A stretch of 64,000 bases of DNA from JBBATK01 sp039810585 (GCA_039810585.1 JBDHXF010000016.1:4616-68615), one strand, 5' to 3'; counted from the first letter of the stretch, positions 26,588-35,651 are shown. Notes: generated from the sequence alone by a model not told the origin. Translations and numbers: made by a program.

Positions 26588-27777
26588 TTCGTGTGTATGA
26601 CGGCGCTTCGCACCGCCCTGACGTAATTCGGCCTTACAGGCCTCTTCGATCCCACACCGTGTCAACCATCATGCCTGTAGGGACGAATGATTATTCGTCC
26701 GACCCTCGAACGTCATGGTCGTTGTCGTTCGTGTGTGTGACGTCGCTCTGCGATCCCACACCGTGTCAACCATCATGCCTGTAGGGACGAATAATTATTC
26801 GTTCGACCCTCGAACGTCATGGTCGTTGTCGTTCGTGTGTGTGATGGTGCTTCGCACCGCCCTGACGTATGTCGCCCTTTCAGGGCTCTGCGATGGCGGT
26901 GTCGCCCGAAGCTTAACATTGATCAACGTCGCGTGTCTCCATGCTAAAGCATGGAGTTAAGATTCCTTTATCAGCAGGTTCAACCGCCGACCGCAGCTAA
27001 AGCTGCGGCGGCTGCAGGTACTGTTTGAAAGAGAATTGGTTTTATTGAGACGGACAACGAAAGTGATGTAATCATAAGGCAGGCGCAGCTTTAGCTGTCG
27101 CCGCCGCTGACGGGATGTTAGCCTCGGAATAATAACCCCAAGCTTTAGCTTGGGGGGGGGTACGAGCAATATTCGTCCAACTCTCGAACGTCATGGTCGT
27201 TGTCGTTCGTGGGTGTGACGGCGCTTCGCACCGCCCTGACGTATGTCGCCCTTTCAGGGCTCGGAGATGGCGGTGTCGCCCGAAGCTTAACATTGATCAA
27301 CGTCGCGTGTCTCCATGCTAAAGCATGGAGTTAAGATTCCTTTATCAGCAGGTTCAACCGCCGACCGCAGCTAAAGCTGCGGCGGCTGCAGGTACTGTTT
27401 GAAAGAGAATTGGTTTTATTGAGACGGACAACGAAAGTGATGTAATCATAAGGCAGGCGCAGCTTTAGCTGTCGCCGCCGCTGACGGGATGTTAGCCTCG
27501 GAATAATAACCCCAAGCTTTAGCTTGGGGGGGGTACGAGCAATATTCGTCCAACTCTCGAACGTCCTTGTCGTTGTCGTTCGTGGGTGTGACGGCGCTTC
27601 GCACCGCCCTGACGTATGTCGCCCTTTCAGGGCTCTGCGATGCCACTACGTGTCAACCATCCTGCCAGTAGGGACGAAAAATTTTTCGTCCAACTCTCGA
27701 ACGTCGTTGTCGTTGTCGTTCGCATGTGTGTGACGGCGCTGCGCACCGCCCTGACGTAATTCGGTCTTACATGTCTC
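26588..27777. repeat. 1.2-kb array of intergenic hairpin repeats
   Basis: Five copies of a GACGGCGCTTCGCACCGCC-type unit lie at about 26588, 26831, 27202, 27578 and 27718, several followed by GTCGCCCTTTCAGGGC, itself a hairpin. Between them lie units with the palindrome GGACGAA..TTCGTCC (26682, 26786, 27670 regions). A 374-bp block is tandemly duplicated (about 26811-27184 and 27185-27558). Short frames on both strands are by-products of the repeats. No transposase or protein gene is present. A further copy of the first unit lies at 29021-29080, beyond the abi gene. Confidence 0.85.
26937..26956. repeat. TAAA-loop hairpin CTCCATGC/GCATGGAG
   Basis: Perfect 8-bp stem around TAAA. It belongs to a set sharing the core GCTAAAGC with different outer stems: 26990-27008 (CCGCAGC), and 27136-27155 in reverse (CCCCAAGC-TTTA). 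Each is present again one 374-bp period later. Confidence 0.75.
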
Positions 27778-27878
27778 TGAGAGAGAGTTGACGAACGGTA
27801 ACTCAACGAAGCTGTTTTTGGCAAATTTGACCGATATCTGATTTGATGAGCGCACAGCACGGGTAGATATAAAGTACA

Positions 27879-28769
27879 TCAACTCCACAGGGGGCTCTCG
27901 TGCCAATTGTCAGGCAACCCCATCCAGTTCAGCGGTAAATCTGAATATTCGTTGAACAGTTGCTGAATGCGATGGTTCCACGCACTTGTTGGTGCGCATG
28001 TTTTTAGCATGAATCGCAGAATGGTCAGTATTCCAAACACCCTGTTGTTGGGGATGTCGACTGGATGATGCCATTGCGGATATTTCTGTTCGCGAGGCAT
28101 CAAGGGTTTGACACCTAACTCACGATTCCATAGTCTGCCGTGGTGCGCACAGATATTTCGAACGGTATTAAGTGCTCGAAGCCAAGACTGCAACACCGCT
28201 TCAGGAATGCCAAATTCCTTGGCAATGCTCTGTCGTATGTCTGTTCCAACACCATTGTAAAATGTTAGCGTTCTGCCGAAACTCATGACTTCAACCAGCA
28301 TCCAGATTGGAAGAACTTCGTGTTCATCGCCATACTTGAATTGAAAGTGCTGAACGAATCGCTCCTTACTTCGTAACAATTCGGACTGCAGCTCTGCCTG
28401 CCACTGCGAAAATCTGGCACTGTCAATATGTGGGAGATTATTGTGATTAGTATATGCAAAAGGACCGTGTTCGTGAGCGAAATAATAGGCCAGCTGCGTT
28501 CGAATTGCTACTTCAATTCGCTCAAGTGCGTCAATGACTATAAGTCTCAATTGACGATCGAAGGTATAGTGAGTCCATACCGTTTTGAGAGTTGTTCCGG
28601 GTTTGTAAGATCCGTCGTCTCGACGGAAATTGTAGAGATAACCGGAAAGCCGGTAGTAATTGACAGACGTGAGACGTTCTACTATTTCGTCATGACTGGC
28701 TATTAATCCCCTCGAGAGCAAAAGGTCAGCTTGCTCATCAAAAGTGAGAGGAATCTTTGTAAACTTCAT
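27879..28769 (-). CDS. AbiD/AbiF-type abortive infection protein (Abi_2, HEPN)
   Basis: The 296-residue protein belongs to the Abi_2 family of phage-defence proteins. Family marks are the N-terminal FDEQADLLLSRGL, NYYRLSGYLYNFR, the YTFDRQLRLIVIDALERIEVA stretch, and the HEPN-type ribonuclease motif R-x4-H at Arg204 and His209 in VRNICAHHGRLWNR. Such proteins are thought to act as RNases that stop growth on infection. The chosen ATG at 28769 begins MKFTKIPLTFDE, and an earlier start would run back through the hairpin and T-tract of the RNA. Directly in front, in the same direction, is a compact hairpin RNA with a U-tail, the arrangement described for abiF loci, where the RNA is the proposed antitoxin. 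Confidence 0.86.
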   Translation of the reverse strand: MKFTKIPLTFDEQADLLLSRGLIASHDEIVERLTSVNYYRLSGYLYNFRRDDGSYKPGTTLKTVWTHYTFDRQLRLIVIDALERIEVAIRTQLAYYFAHEHGPFAYTNHNNLPHIDSARFSQWQAELQSELLRSKERFVQHFQFKYGDEHEVLPIWMLVEVMSFGRTLTFYNGVGTDIRQSIAKEFGIPEAVLQSWLRALNTVRNICAHHGRLWNRELGVKPLMPREQKYPQWHHPVDIPNNRVFGILTILRFMLKTCAPTSAWNHRIQQLFNEYSDLPLNWMGLPDNWHESPLWS

Positions 28770-28777
28770 GGACGTGT

Positions 28778-28845
28778 AAAAAAACGAAAAACCCCCCGAA
28801 GTATGCTTGCAATGCAGAGGCACGGGGGGTGTGCTGGGACGAATT
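28778..28845 (-). ncRNA. candidate abiF-associated structured RNA
   Basis: On the minus strand an 8-bp perfect stem ACCCCCCG / CGGGGGGU (28823-28830 with 28791-28798) encloses a 24-base loop with a small inner stem, and ends in UUUUUCGUUUUUUU just 9 bases before the abi start. A TTGTCA / TAAATT pair with 17-base spacing lies upstream at about 28848-28876. A strong U-tailed hairpin directly before an Abi_2 gene matches known abiF RNA context. Exact 5' end not determined. Confidence 0.55.
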
Positions 28846-28847
28846 TA

Positions 28848-28876
28848 ATGATCGGGACGCTGATTGACAAAACGTC
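28848..28876 (-). promoter_or_regulatory. possible promoter of the abi-associated RNA
   Basis: Minus-strand TTGTCA and TAAATT separated by 17 bases, placed so that transcription would start close to the stem of the RNA. The pattern is of the general sigma-70 kind rather than the Bacteroidota type. Confidence 0.3.
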
Positions 28877-29020
28877 ATGTATGCCGATTAAGATTACCAT
28901 AACCCTTATGGGAAGCCGCGCAACTCGATTGTGCCTCGACTCAGAGCCTTGAATTACAAACTTGCAGATCTGTGAGATGTATACTCGTGACTGTCTTTCG
29001 TAAAAACAATGCGATGCCGT

Positions 29021-29080
29021 TCGCGTGTGTGATGGCGCTTCGCACCGCCCTGACTTATGTCGCCCTTTCAGGGATCTGCG
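29021..29080. repeat. outlying copy of the GGCGCTTCGCACCGCC repeat
   Basis: GATGGCGCTTCGCACCGCC followed by CCTGACTTATGTCGCCCTTT and CAGGG, the same unit as in the 26588-27777 array. It shows that the abi gene and its RNA are bracketed by this repeat. Confidence 0.75.
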
Positions 29081-29090
29081 GTGGCGGTAC

Positions 29091-29304
29091 ATGATGATGG
29101 CGCTTGACTTCGTTCACGAGATCGCTTCGCTATCGCTCGCGATGACGTGTTGGAGTATGTGGGGTGGTTCCCTGAGCGATCGACGTCATCGACGAGATCG
29201 CTTCGCTATCGCTCGCGATGACGTAATTGAGACTACGGGGTGGCAACCTAGGCGATTGACGTCATCGACGAGATCGCTTTGCTATCGCTCGTGATGACGA
29301 TGTG
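29091..29304. repeat. 76-bp minisatellite, about three copies
   Basis: CGAGATCGCTT recurs at 29117, 29193 and 29269, exactly 76 bases apart. Each unit has a hairpin formed from CGAGATCGCTTCGC and GCTCGCGATGACG, then GGGGTGG and a CGACGTCATCGA box. It lies between the abi region and the end of gmk and is not coding. Confidence 0.82.
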
Positions 29305-29334
29305 GTGAGTAGACGGAGTGAAAGTGGTGTGCTC

Positions 29335-29892
29335 TCAGAGAAACTCTTGCACAACTTCTTCGGCGCGGTGGAGGGTGGCATCGAGGCGGTCGTTGACGAT
29401 GACGACGTCGAATTCGTCTTGCAGCGACATTTCCATTTCCGCGCGTTGGAGGCGGAGTTTGAGTTGGTCTTCGCTTTCGGTGCTGCGAGCGCGCAGGCGT
29501 TGCTCGAGCACGTCTTGACTGGGTGGAGCGATAAAAATGAGCAGGGCATCGTTTGGAAAGGCGTGGCGCAGCGAAATGGCACCTTTCACATCCACATCGA
29601 ACAAAATGTGTTGTCCCTCTTGGATGCTCTTCTGCACTTCCGAACGCAGAGTGCCGTAGAGGTTGCCGAAGATTTCCTCGTATTCAATCATGTCGCCACC
29701 GGAGACGCGGTGAACAAATTCCTCGCGTTGCAGGAAGAAATAGTCACGACCATGTTCTTCGGCCGGGCGTTTGGCGCGCGTAGTGGCCGAGATGGAGAAG
29801 CGTAGTTGCGGAAAGGTGGACAACAGGTGTCGTGCCACGGTCGTTTTTCCGGCTCCAGAGGGAGCTGATAACACGATGAGCTGTTTGTTCAC
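29335..29892 (-). CDS. gmk: guanylate kinase
   Basis: The enzyme phosphorylates GMP to GDP with ATP. The 185-residue protein has the P-loop SAPSGAGKTT near its N-terminus, the GMP-binding motif SISATTRAKRP with a following DYFFL and GDMIEYEE, and the lid region RLRARSTESEDQLKLRL. I choose the GTG at 29892 as start: it gives VNKQLIVLSAPSG, the normal spacing, and the longer frame begins only with a TTG at 29940 and has no ATG. It follows yicC in the usual order for many bacteria, with a 29-nt hairpin between them. Confidence 0.93.
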   Translation of the reverse strand: MNKQLIVLSAPSGAGKTTVARHLLSTFPQLRFSISATTRAKRPAEEHGRDYFFLQREEFVHRVSGGDMIEYEEIFGNLYGTLRSEVQKSIQEGQHILFDVDVKGAISLRHAFPNDALLIFIAPPSQDVLEQRLRARSTESEDQLKLRLQRAEMEMSLQDEFDVVIVNDRLDATLHRAEEVVQEFL

Positions 29893-29973
29893 GGCTTGAG
29901 AATCGATAGATGATGGGCAAAGACCGAAGATGGGAACCAACGTCAGACCAGGAAATCGCTCAGGAGATTTTTA

Positions 29974-30002
29974 ATACGAGCGTGCCGGAGGCACACTCGT
30001 AT
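29974..30002. repeat. 29-nt intergenic hairpin, family copy 2
   Basis: ATACGAGCGTGCC-GGA-GGCACACTCGTAT, between yicC and gmk. Same length and plan as copies at 16921 and 52868, with changes in both arms that largely keep pairing. Confidence 0.62.
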
Positions 30003-30015
30003 CATGATCACTTGC

Positions 30016-30888
30016 TTACTCTAAATTTTGAACCTGTTCGCGGATGCGCTCCAGTTCGTCTTTCACGCCAACGACCATACGCGCGATGTTGGCATCATTT
30101 GCCTTCGATCCGATGGTGTTGATTTCGCGGTTCATCTCTTGCAACATGAAGTTCATTTGACGTCCGTTGCCTTCGCCGGTGCGCATGCCTTCGTTCACAA
30201 ACTTGATATGAGAGCGCAGGCGCACGCATTCTTCGGAGATATCGAGTTTGTCGGCGAGGAGTACAATTTCTAATTGCAGACGTTGCTCGTCGATTTCGTC
30301 GGCTTCAAAGAGTTGGGCCACACGAGCACGCAGACGTTCGCGCTCTTCGGGAATGCGCTTCATGCCAACTTCTTCAATGGTGTCAAGCGTGGTTTCGATG
30401 ATCTTGACGCGATTGCGCAGATCCTTGATGATTTCCTTGCCTTCGTTCTTGCGCATGGTATCGAGTGAGGTCAGGGCTGACTTGAGTGCTTTGGCAACCA
30501 CTTTCCATTGCACTTCGCTTTCTTTGTCGTCTTCCTCTTCCTGGGTCATCACATCGGGAATAGCCAGAAGGTCGGACAACAACACCGGTTGTTCGATGTG
30601 CAGTTTCTTGCGCAGGGCATCGAGAGAGGCGTGATATGCCGCAGCTTTATGCGAGTTGATGACGGCACTGGTCTTCTGGGCGGATTCGACCTTGATGAAC
30701 ACCGACACCGAGCCGCGTTCCAAGGTTTGCTTGACCATGTCGCGAAGTTCGGGTTCCTTGTGCAAGAGGTTCTTAGGCATCTTACAGGAAAGCTCCATGT
30801 AGCGTCCGTTCACGCTGCGGATTTCAACGCTGACTGCAATTCCGTGTTCGTTCAGTTGGGCTTTGGAAAAGCCGGTCATACTTTTCAT
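30016..30888 (-). CDS. yicC: YicC-family endoribonuclease
   Basis: A 290-residue cytoplasmic protein with the two YicC domains. The N-terminus MKSMTGFSKAQ, the SVNGRYMEL motif, and the C-terminal half with LFEADEIDEQRLQLEIVLLAD, EECVRLRSH and MNFMLQEMNREINTIGSKA are diagnostic. YicC/YloC proteins are endoribonucleases acting in RNA decay. The acidic and histidine pattern of the C-terminal domain is intact by eye. It lies upstream of gmk on the same strand and probably shares its transcript. Confidence 0.93.
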   Translation of the reverse strand: MKSMTGFSKAQLNEHGIAVSVEIRSVNGRYMELSCKMPKNLLHKEPELRDMVKQTLERGSVSVFIKVESAQKTSAVINSHKAAAYHASLDALRKKLHIEQPVLLSDLLAIPDVMTQEEEDDKESEVQWKVVAKALKSALTSLDTMRKNEGKEIIKDLRNRVKIIETTLDTIEEVGMKRIPEERERLRARVAQLFEADEIDEQRLQLEIVLLADKLDISEECVRLRSHIKFVNEGMRTGEGNGRQMNFMLQEMNREINTIGSKANDANIARMVVGVKDELERIREQVQNLE

Positions 30889-30980
30889 AGAATGGGTCTA
30901 ATGGCTTGATGAAGGGGACAACACTGAGTCCCGGCGCCGTGGCAACGGGACAAGTACAAAGATACGAAGCGGGCTGTGGC

Positions 30981-33242
30981 TTACCACTTCTCGGTGTCAA
31001 TGGTGGCGAGGACGGAGTCGTACGGACTGAATTCGATGGTGTCCGGTTCATCACCCAGAGGAGGGAGTGTTATTGTGCTTTGTGCTCCGGTCACCTGTAC
31101 ACGAACAAGAGCGCTTCCGTTTTTGCCAAATCCAATGCGAACAGGCACCACCATGCTGAATTCCGGAGCAACCTTTTCTTGCTTCACCCGAAGTTGAACA
31201 ATGTAGTGACCCGAGGCGTCTTTTTCCTTTTTCCATGCCACCGTGTAGTGAGGAACAGAGGAGCCGTAGACCCACTCCGTGAAAAACCAGTCCACACCTG
31301 TTCCAATGTGTTTCTCAACCATGCGCTGAAAATCCGCAGTTGTAGGGTTTTTATGCCTCCAGGTAGTCTGGAAATCTTGTAGCATTGAAAAAAAGGAACT
31401 GTCGGAAAAGGTCTTCGTGTCCATCATCAAGTTCCGGAGCATGTGAAAAATCCAGGCACCCTTGTAATGCAAAACCACTGTGGCATCACCTTGATTTTGC
31501 AGGCTAGAGTAGACTCTTGATCCCAACCATATTGGAGACGCCTCGATACCTTCTCCGAACACACTTTTGCGATTGTTAATGATCTCATCTCGATAATGGT
31601 CGAGTTCGGTAAACATCGACGTGGAATTCTTGTTTGACGATTGAATGTAGAGGAGAGCGCTGAAACGGGCGAGCGAGTTCACCAGCCACATATCGTGGTA
31701 ATTGCAAATGTCCAACGATCGCCACCACTCTCTGGCGCAGGTGGCGGCAAGAATCACATCTGGTTGTGCACGCGTGTAGGGTGTTGAAAGCAGGAACGGC
31801 GTCAGTCGAAACAACCCTCCCCATGAATTGGATGTTCCAATACTTGCCAGTATAGCCGTTATATCCTTGAAATCAAGAGGACCAATGAGACTATTGAAAT
31901 AATGGTATGCGGAGCAAAAATGATCGGAGAGTGAGGAATATCCTCGCAAGCCGTGCTCGATGAACATGTGAATACCAGAGCAATCACTATTCTCCGGATT
32001 AAGACGATCCAGCACTCCCACTTCAAAAGTGCAGCCGGTGGAGAGTCCATCGGTAGACCACGAAGTGGTCAGTGAATCGTTGGCTTCTTTTTCAGATACT
32101 TTGTGTGCAGTACAGATCAATGATAGGCTTGTCGGCACATGAAATGTGAGAGAAAAAGCAGCTTTGGCGTACAGATTGAACCAAGGATACCACCGTGTCG
32201 GTGAAATTTCCCACGTCACCGCGTCAGCACGTCGAGTAATAAAAGTGCCGATGTAGCTCAGTGTTAGATCGAAGGTTGTGTCTGCAATGGACGGTTTATC
32301 CAGGTGAATAAACACTTTTGCGTCCGCTTTATAGAAGCTCAATTCCTTGCCCCCAATGCTCACCGATTGTATCTCGATTAGTCGGTTAAGACTGAGGACC
32401 ATCCATCGCCGACCACCTTGAAAAGTTCGAACTTTCATGGAGATACGCGTTGCAACGTTCAAATTCGACGCAATGGAAACGTCGATGGTATAAGACGGAA
32501 TGGCAAAGGGCTGATGGTCGATGCTCCAGTCAATCGGACCGGCATAGTCTTGCTGACGAAAGAAACTGCAGATCAATTCCAAGGACCTCGTCGAATGGGA
32601 AAAGCCACTCGTTCGCATTAGCCGAACCTGCTCCGTTTCCTCCGGATCGATGATGTACAGTTGATCAGACACTTTCTCGGTTCCACCGAGGTATGCCATG
32701 AAGTAGTCGCTGTGTGAGGAATTGAGAATAGCAGAATACAAGGTCCACGGCGTTCGAACGAAATCCTCGCTGACAACGTATTGCAAGGCGTCTTCGAGAG
32801 TGGACTGCAGATTCGGATCGATGTCTCCGCCGAGGTGCTCTGCACCGTCTATGAGCTCCAAATTGGTAGAATCGCAGAAGAAGAACACGGCGCGATCGAT
32901 GTCTTGATCCAACGTTTCGGACTTATTAAAGCGGGCGAGTTGTTGTTTCTCGATAGTGGTAGGTGGAATCATCGTAATTCGACCTTTACCCTTAAATACG
33001 GCGGCATAACTTCGTCCGAAGAGTGGCTGCGTGAAACAAATGGTGCCATCGAGCAGAAAGGTTGCTGCATCTTTTTGAATCATCAGGTCCTTCACCGTGT
33101 AGCATTGTCCGCCGTCGACCTTCATCGACTCCAACCCGTGGACGAGTGAGTCATAGACAACGTGGGCAAACTGTGCGTCATCGGCCTTTGTCTTCGCGAT
33201 GAGAAGCAGGAACACTGCACCGATAGTCCAGAGAGTTTTCAT
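30981..33242 (-). CDS. exported M1-like protein lacking the zinc site
   Basis: A 753-residue exported protein (signal segment LWTIGAVFLLLIA) that aligns over its full length with the next gene upstream (33360-35651), including KDAATFLLDGTICF, GKGRI, RWYPWF, HYKGAWIFHMLRNLMM, TGVDWFFTEWVYGSSVPHY and the identical ending YDSVLATIDTEKW. The gluzincin site is gone: where the paralogue has HEVAH it has Ala500-Thr-Cys-Ala-Arg504, and the third ligand Glu is Asn523. The downstream WW, YHD and W residues are kept. It should not be a peptidase, yet its frame is intact and its C-terminal half is well conserved, so a binding or partner role is likely. It is 117 bases downstream of the active copy and probably co-transcribed. 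Confidence 0.8.
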   Translation of the reverse strand: MKTLWTIGAVFLLLIAKTKADDAQFAHVVYDSLVHGLESMKVDGGQCYTVKDLMIQKDAATFLLDGTICFTQPLFGRSYAAVFKGKGRITMIPPTTIEKQQLARFNKSETLDQDIDRAVFFFCDSTNLELIDGAEHLGGDIDPNLQSTLEDALQYVVSEDFVRTPWTLYSAILNSSHSDYFMAYLGGTEKVSDQLYIIDPEETEQVRLMRTSGFSHSTRSLELICSFFRQQDYAGPIDWSIDHQPFAIPSYTIDVSIASNLNVATRISMKVRTFQGGRRWMVLSLNRLIEIQSVSIGGKELSFYKADAKVFIHLDKPSIADTTFDLTLSYIGTFITRRADAVTWEISPTRWYPWFNLYAKAAFSLTFHVPTSLSLICTAHKVSEKEANDSLTTSWSTDGLSTGCTFEVGVLDRLNPENSDCSGIHMFIEHGLRGYSSLSDHFCSAYHYFNSLIGPLDFKDITAILASIGTSNSWGGLFRLTPFLLSTPYTRAQPDVILAATCAREWWRSLDICNYHDMWLVNSLARFSALLYIQSSNKNSTSMFTELDHYRDEIINNRKSVFGEGIEASPIWLGSRVYSSLQNQGDATVVLHYKGAWIFHMLRNLMMDTKTFSDSSFFSMLQDFQTTWRHKNPTTADFQRMVEKHIGTGVDWFFTEWVYGSSVPHYTVAWKKEKDASGHYIVQLRVKQEKVAPEFSMVVPVRIGFGKNGSALVRVQVTGAQSTITLPPLGDEPDTIEFSPYDSVLATIDTEKW

Positions 33243-33359
33243 GCGCTTTTCGGAATAGAGTTGAATCTACCTACTGTGTCGCTCAATCAGCAGAACGTTG
33301 ACGATGTAGAGTTCGACGACCCTCTGTGACGCTGCAGTCGCAGCGTGGAAGAAGGCGAC

Positions 33360-35651
33360 TTACCACTTCTCGGTGTCAATCGAGCACAGCACAGAGTCGT
33401 AAGGACTGAATTCGATGGCATCCGGTTCATCGCCCAGCGGCGGGAGGGTGATGGTGCTTTGTGCTCCGGTGACTTCCACACGAACTATAGCGCTGCCATT
33501 GCTGCCAAATCCTATGCGTATCGGTACCACCATGGTGAATTCAGGAGCAACGTTTTCTTGTTTCACGCGAAGTTGGACGATGTAGTGACCGGCAGCGTCT
33601 TTGTCTTTTTTCCAGGCTACCGTGTAATGGGGGACCGAAGAGCCGTACACCCACTCCTTAAAGAACCAATCCATTCCTGTGCCGATGTGTTTTTCGACAG
33701 TGTGCTGAAAGTCAGCGGTGGTGGGGTCTTTATGTTTCCACGTTGTATAGTAATCGTGCATCATCGCGAAAAAAGCACTGTCTGATAAGGTTCGTGTATT
33801 CATCATGAGGTTTCGAAGCATGTGCAGTATCCATGCGCCTTTGTGATAAATCACCTTTTCGTAGTCACCCGCATTTTGAACGCTTGTTCCGGTTCGGTAT
33901 CCCAACCAAATCGGGGCGGCGTCGATACCGTTCCCGAGAAAACTTTTTCGATTGTCTACAATCTCATCGCGATACTTCTCGAGTCGGTCGAAAAAGCGCT
34001 TCGTGTCCTTGAGAATGGCTTGCATGTACATCATGCTGCTGTATTCTGCAAATGCTTCGCTCATCCATTGGTCGTGGTAGTTTGTCCAGCCGAGCGACAT
34101 TCCCCACCACTGGTGAGCCACTTCGTGAGCGACGAAGGACTGTTGAAAGCCTGAGTTCTCGCCGCTGCGAAATGTCACAAATGATAAGTGAAGGAAGCGT
34201 GGAAACGCTTGACCGTGGTAGGCATTAATCTGCACAGCACTGACGGTGTCGTTGTCAATCGGCCCATACAAATCCTTGTAAAATTTTAAAGAGTAACTCA
34301 AGTCATGCGCTACGTCTTCCTCATGTCGCGAATCTTTTTCATATAGCACGGTCACCTTTGGATATCCCTTTTCCTCCATCACATATTTTTTAAGGATTCC
34401 CATTCCGAAAGAGCAATGAATCTCCGGTGTGGGGATTGACCAATGGCTGATAACGGTATCGCCATGTTTTTCGTTGGAGAGCAATTCGCCCGCGCACTGA
34501 AATGTGTAATTAGCCGGTGTGTGAAAACGCAAGTCGAAGGTCGATCGATGAGGGTTAGCAATTTGCGGATACCAGCTGGTCGATCCGATGCGCAAGTACA
34601 TATAATCCTCCTGACGAACGAAGATCTCGCCGCTATAGGATACATGCACCGTCATAGCTGTATGCAATTTCGTGGCTTCATTGAATCGAAGGAATACCGT
34701 CGATCCGTCTTGGTAGTAACCCACATCTTTTCCATCGCAGCTAACCTCACTAATCGCAAGTCGGTCCGATAGATTCATCGAAGCCCATCGCCGATTAGCG
34801 GTATTAGCATGAATCTTTAGCGCTACATCAGCTGAAAACTGCAAGTGTTCGTTGATTGATGCATCGATTTCATATCCATCGATACTTATAACATTATTGT
34901 CAGCAGAATAATCCGGCCCCTGTGCGTATTGATTGCCGAGAAAAAAACTCGACACGAGCTCCAGCGATTGAAAATTGTGCGTAGCTCCGTTTGACCGAAA
35001 GAGTTTGACAGCTTCGTTGTCGTTGGGATCGATGATATAGACGAGGTCATTGCTCTGAGCGCTGCCTCGAAGAAGTGCTAAAAAGCTTTGATCGTGAATA
35101 TCATCCAATACATCGAGAACGAAGGAGGAAAAGCTAATCCTACTATCATCTGTTTTCAGGTACTTCTTCGCCTCATCCAACGAACTCTGCATGTCTTTAA
35201 TCGACATCGTGCTATCGAGAGTCGCTCCTTGTAAGAGTTGGACGTTTGTGCTGTCACAGAAAAAGAAGGTTGCTCGATTGAACTCCTCGTCCAGTGTTTC
35301 ACTCTTAATAAAACGAGCAAGCTGCGCTTGCTCAACCGCTGTGGGCGGTGTCATACTGATGCGACCCTTTCCTCTGAAGGTCACGATAGGAACTTTCCCA
35401 AAAATTGGTTTCACAAAGCAGATCGTTCCGTCCAGCAGTAATGTCGCCGCATCCTTCTGAATCATAGCGTCGTGAATTTGATAACATGCTTCTCGATCGC
35501 ACGTCGCGTTTTGTACACTCGTGTACAGTGAATCATAAAGAGCTGCAATACTGTCCGCATCTGATGCGCGTGCAAGGCCACTGCACACGGTGAACACGAT
35601 TGCTAACACGATGGCTGCTTTGAGGTGCGCGCGGAAAATCAAGGTCGTCAT
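33360..35651 (-). CDS. exported M1-like zinc aminopeptidase
   Basis: A 763-residue exported metallopeptidase of the M1 (gluzincin) superfamily. The signal segment (residues about 9-30) ends near SGLARAS. A family-specific N-terminal part of about 250 residues is followed by a beta-rich M1 N-domain and a catalytic domain with His509-Glu510-Val-Ala-His513 and the third zinc ligand Glu532 in WMSEAFAEY, at the standard x18 distance. A classic GAMEN exopeptidase loop is not obvious, so substrate choice is open. The C-terminus lacks a T9SS sorting domain, so it is probably periplasmic. It is the likely parent of the dead copy downstream. Confidence 0.85.
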   Translation of the reverse strand: MTTLIFRAHLKAAIVLAIVFTVCSGLARASDADSIAALYDSLYTSVQNATCDREACYQIHDAMIQKDAATLLLDGTICFVKPIFGKVPIVTFRGKGRISMTPPTAVEQAQLARFIKSETLDEEFNRATFFFCDSTNVQLLQGATLDSTMSIKDMQSSLDEAKKYLKTDDSRISFSSFVLDVLDDIHDQSFLALLRGSAQSNDLVYIIDPNDNEAVKLFRSNGATHNFQSLELVSSFFLGNQYAQGPDYSADNNVISIDGYEIDASINEHLQFSADVALKIHANTANRRWASMNLSDRLAISEVSCDGKDVGYYQDGSTVFLRFNEATKLHTAMTVHVSYSGEIFVRQEDYMYLRIGSTSWYPQIANPHRSTFDLRFHTPANYTFQCAGELLSNEKHGDTVISHWSIPTPEIHCSFGMGILKKYVMEEKGYPKVTVLYEKDSRHEEDVAHDLSYSLKFYKDLYGPIDNDTVSAVQINAYHGQAFPRFLHLSFVTFRSGENSGFQQSFVAHEVAHQWWGMSLGWTNYHDQWMSEAFAEYSSMMYMQAILKDTKRFFDRLEKYRDEIVDNRKSFLGNGIDAAPIWLGYRTGTSVQNAGDYEKVIYHKGAWILHMLRNLMMNTRTLSDSAFFAMMHDYYTTWKHKDPTTADFQHTVEKHIGTGMDWFFKEWVYGSSVPHYTVAWKKDKDAAGHYIVQLRVKQENVAPEFTMVVPIRIGFGSNGSAIVRVEVTGAQSTITLPPLGDEPDAIEFSPYDSVLCSIDTEKW

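Noticed and set aside
26593..27906. several short frames in the repeat region that look alike in translation
   Set aside because: They are translations of the hairpin repeats themselves and occur on both strands, with no start context.
26588..29304. CRISPR array
   Set aside because: The repeats are hairpin units of differing length without regular unique spacers, and no cas gene is present.
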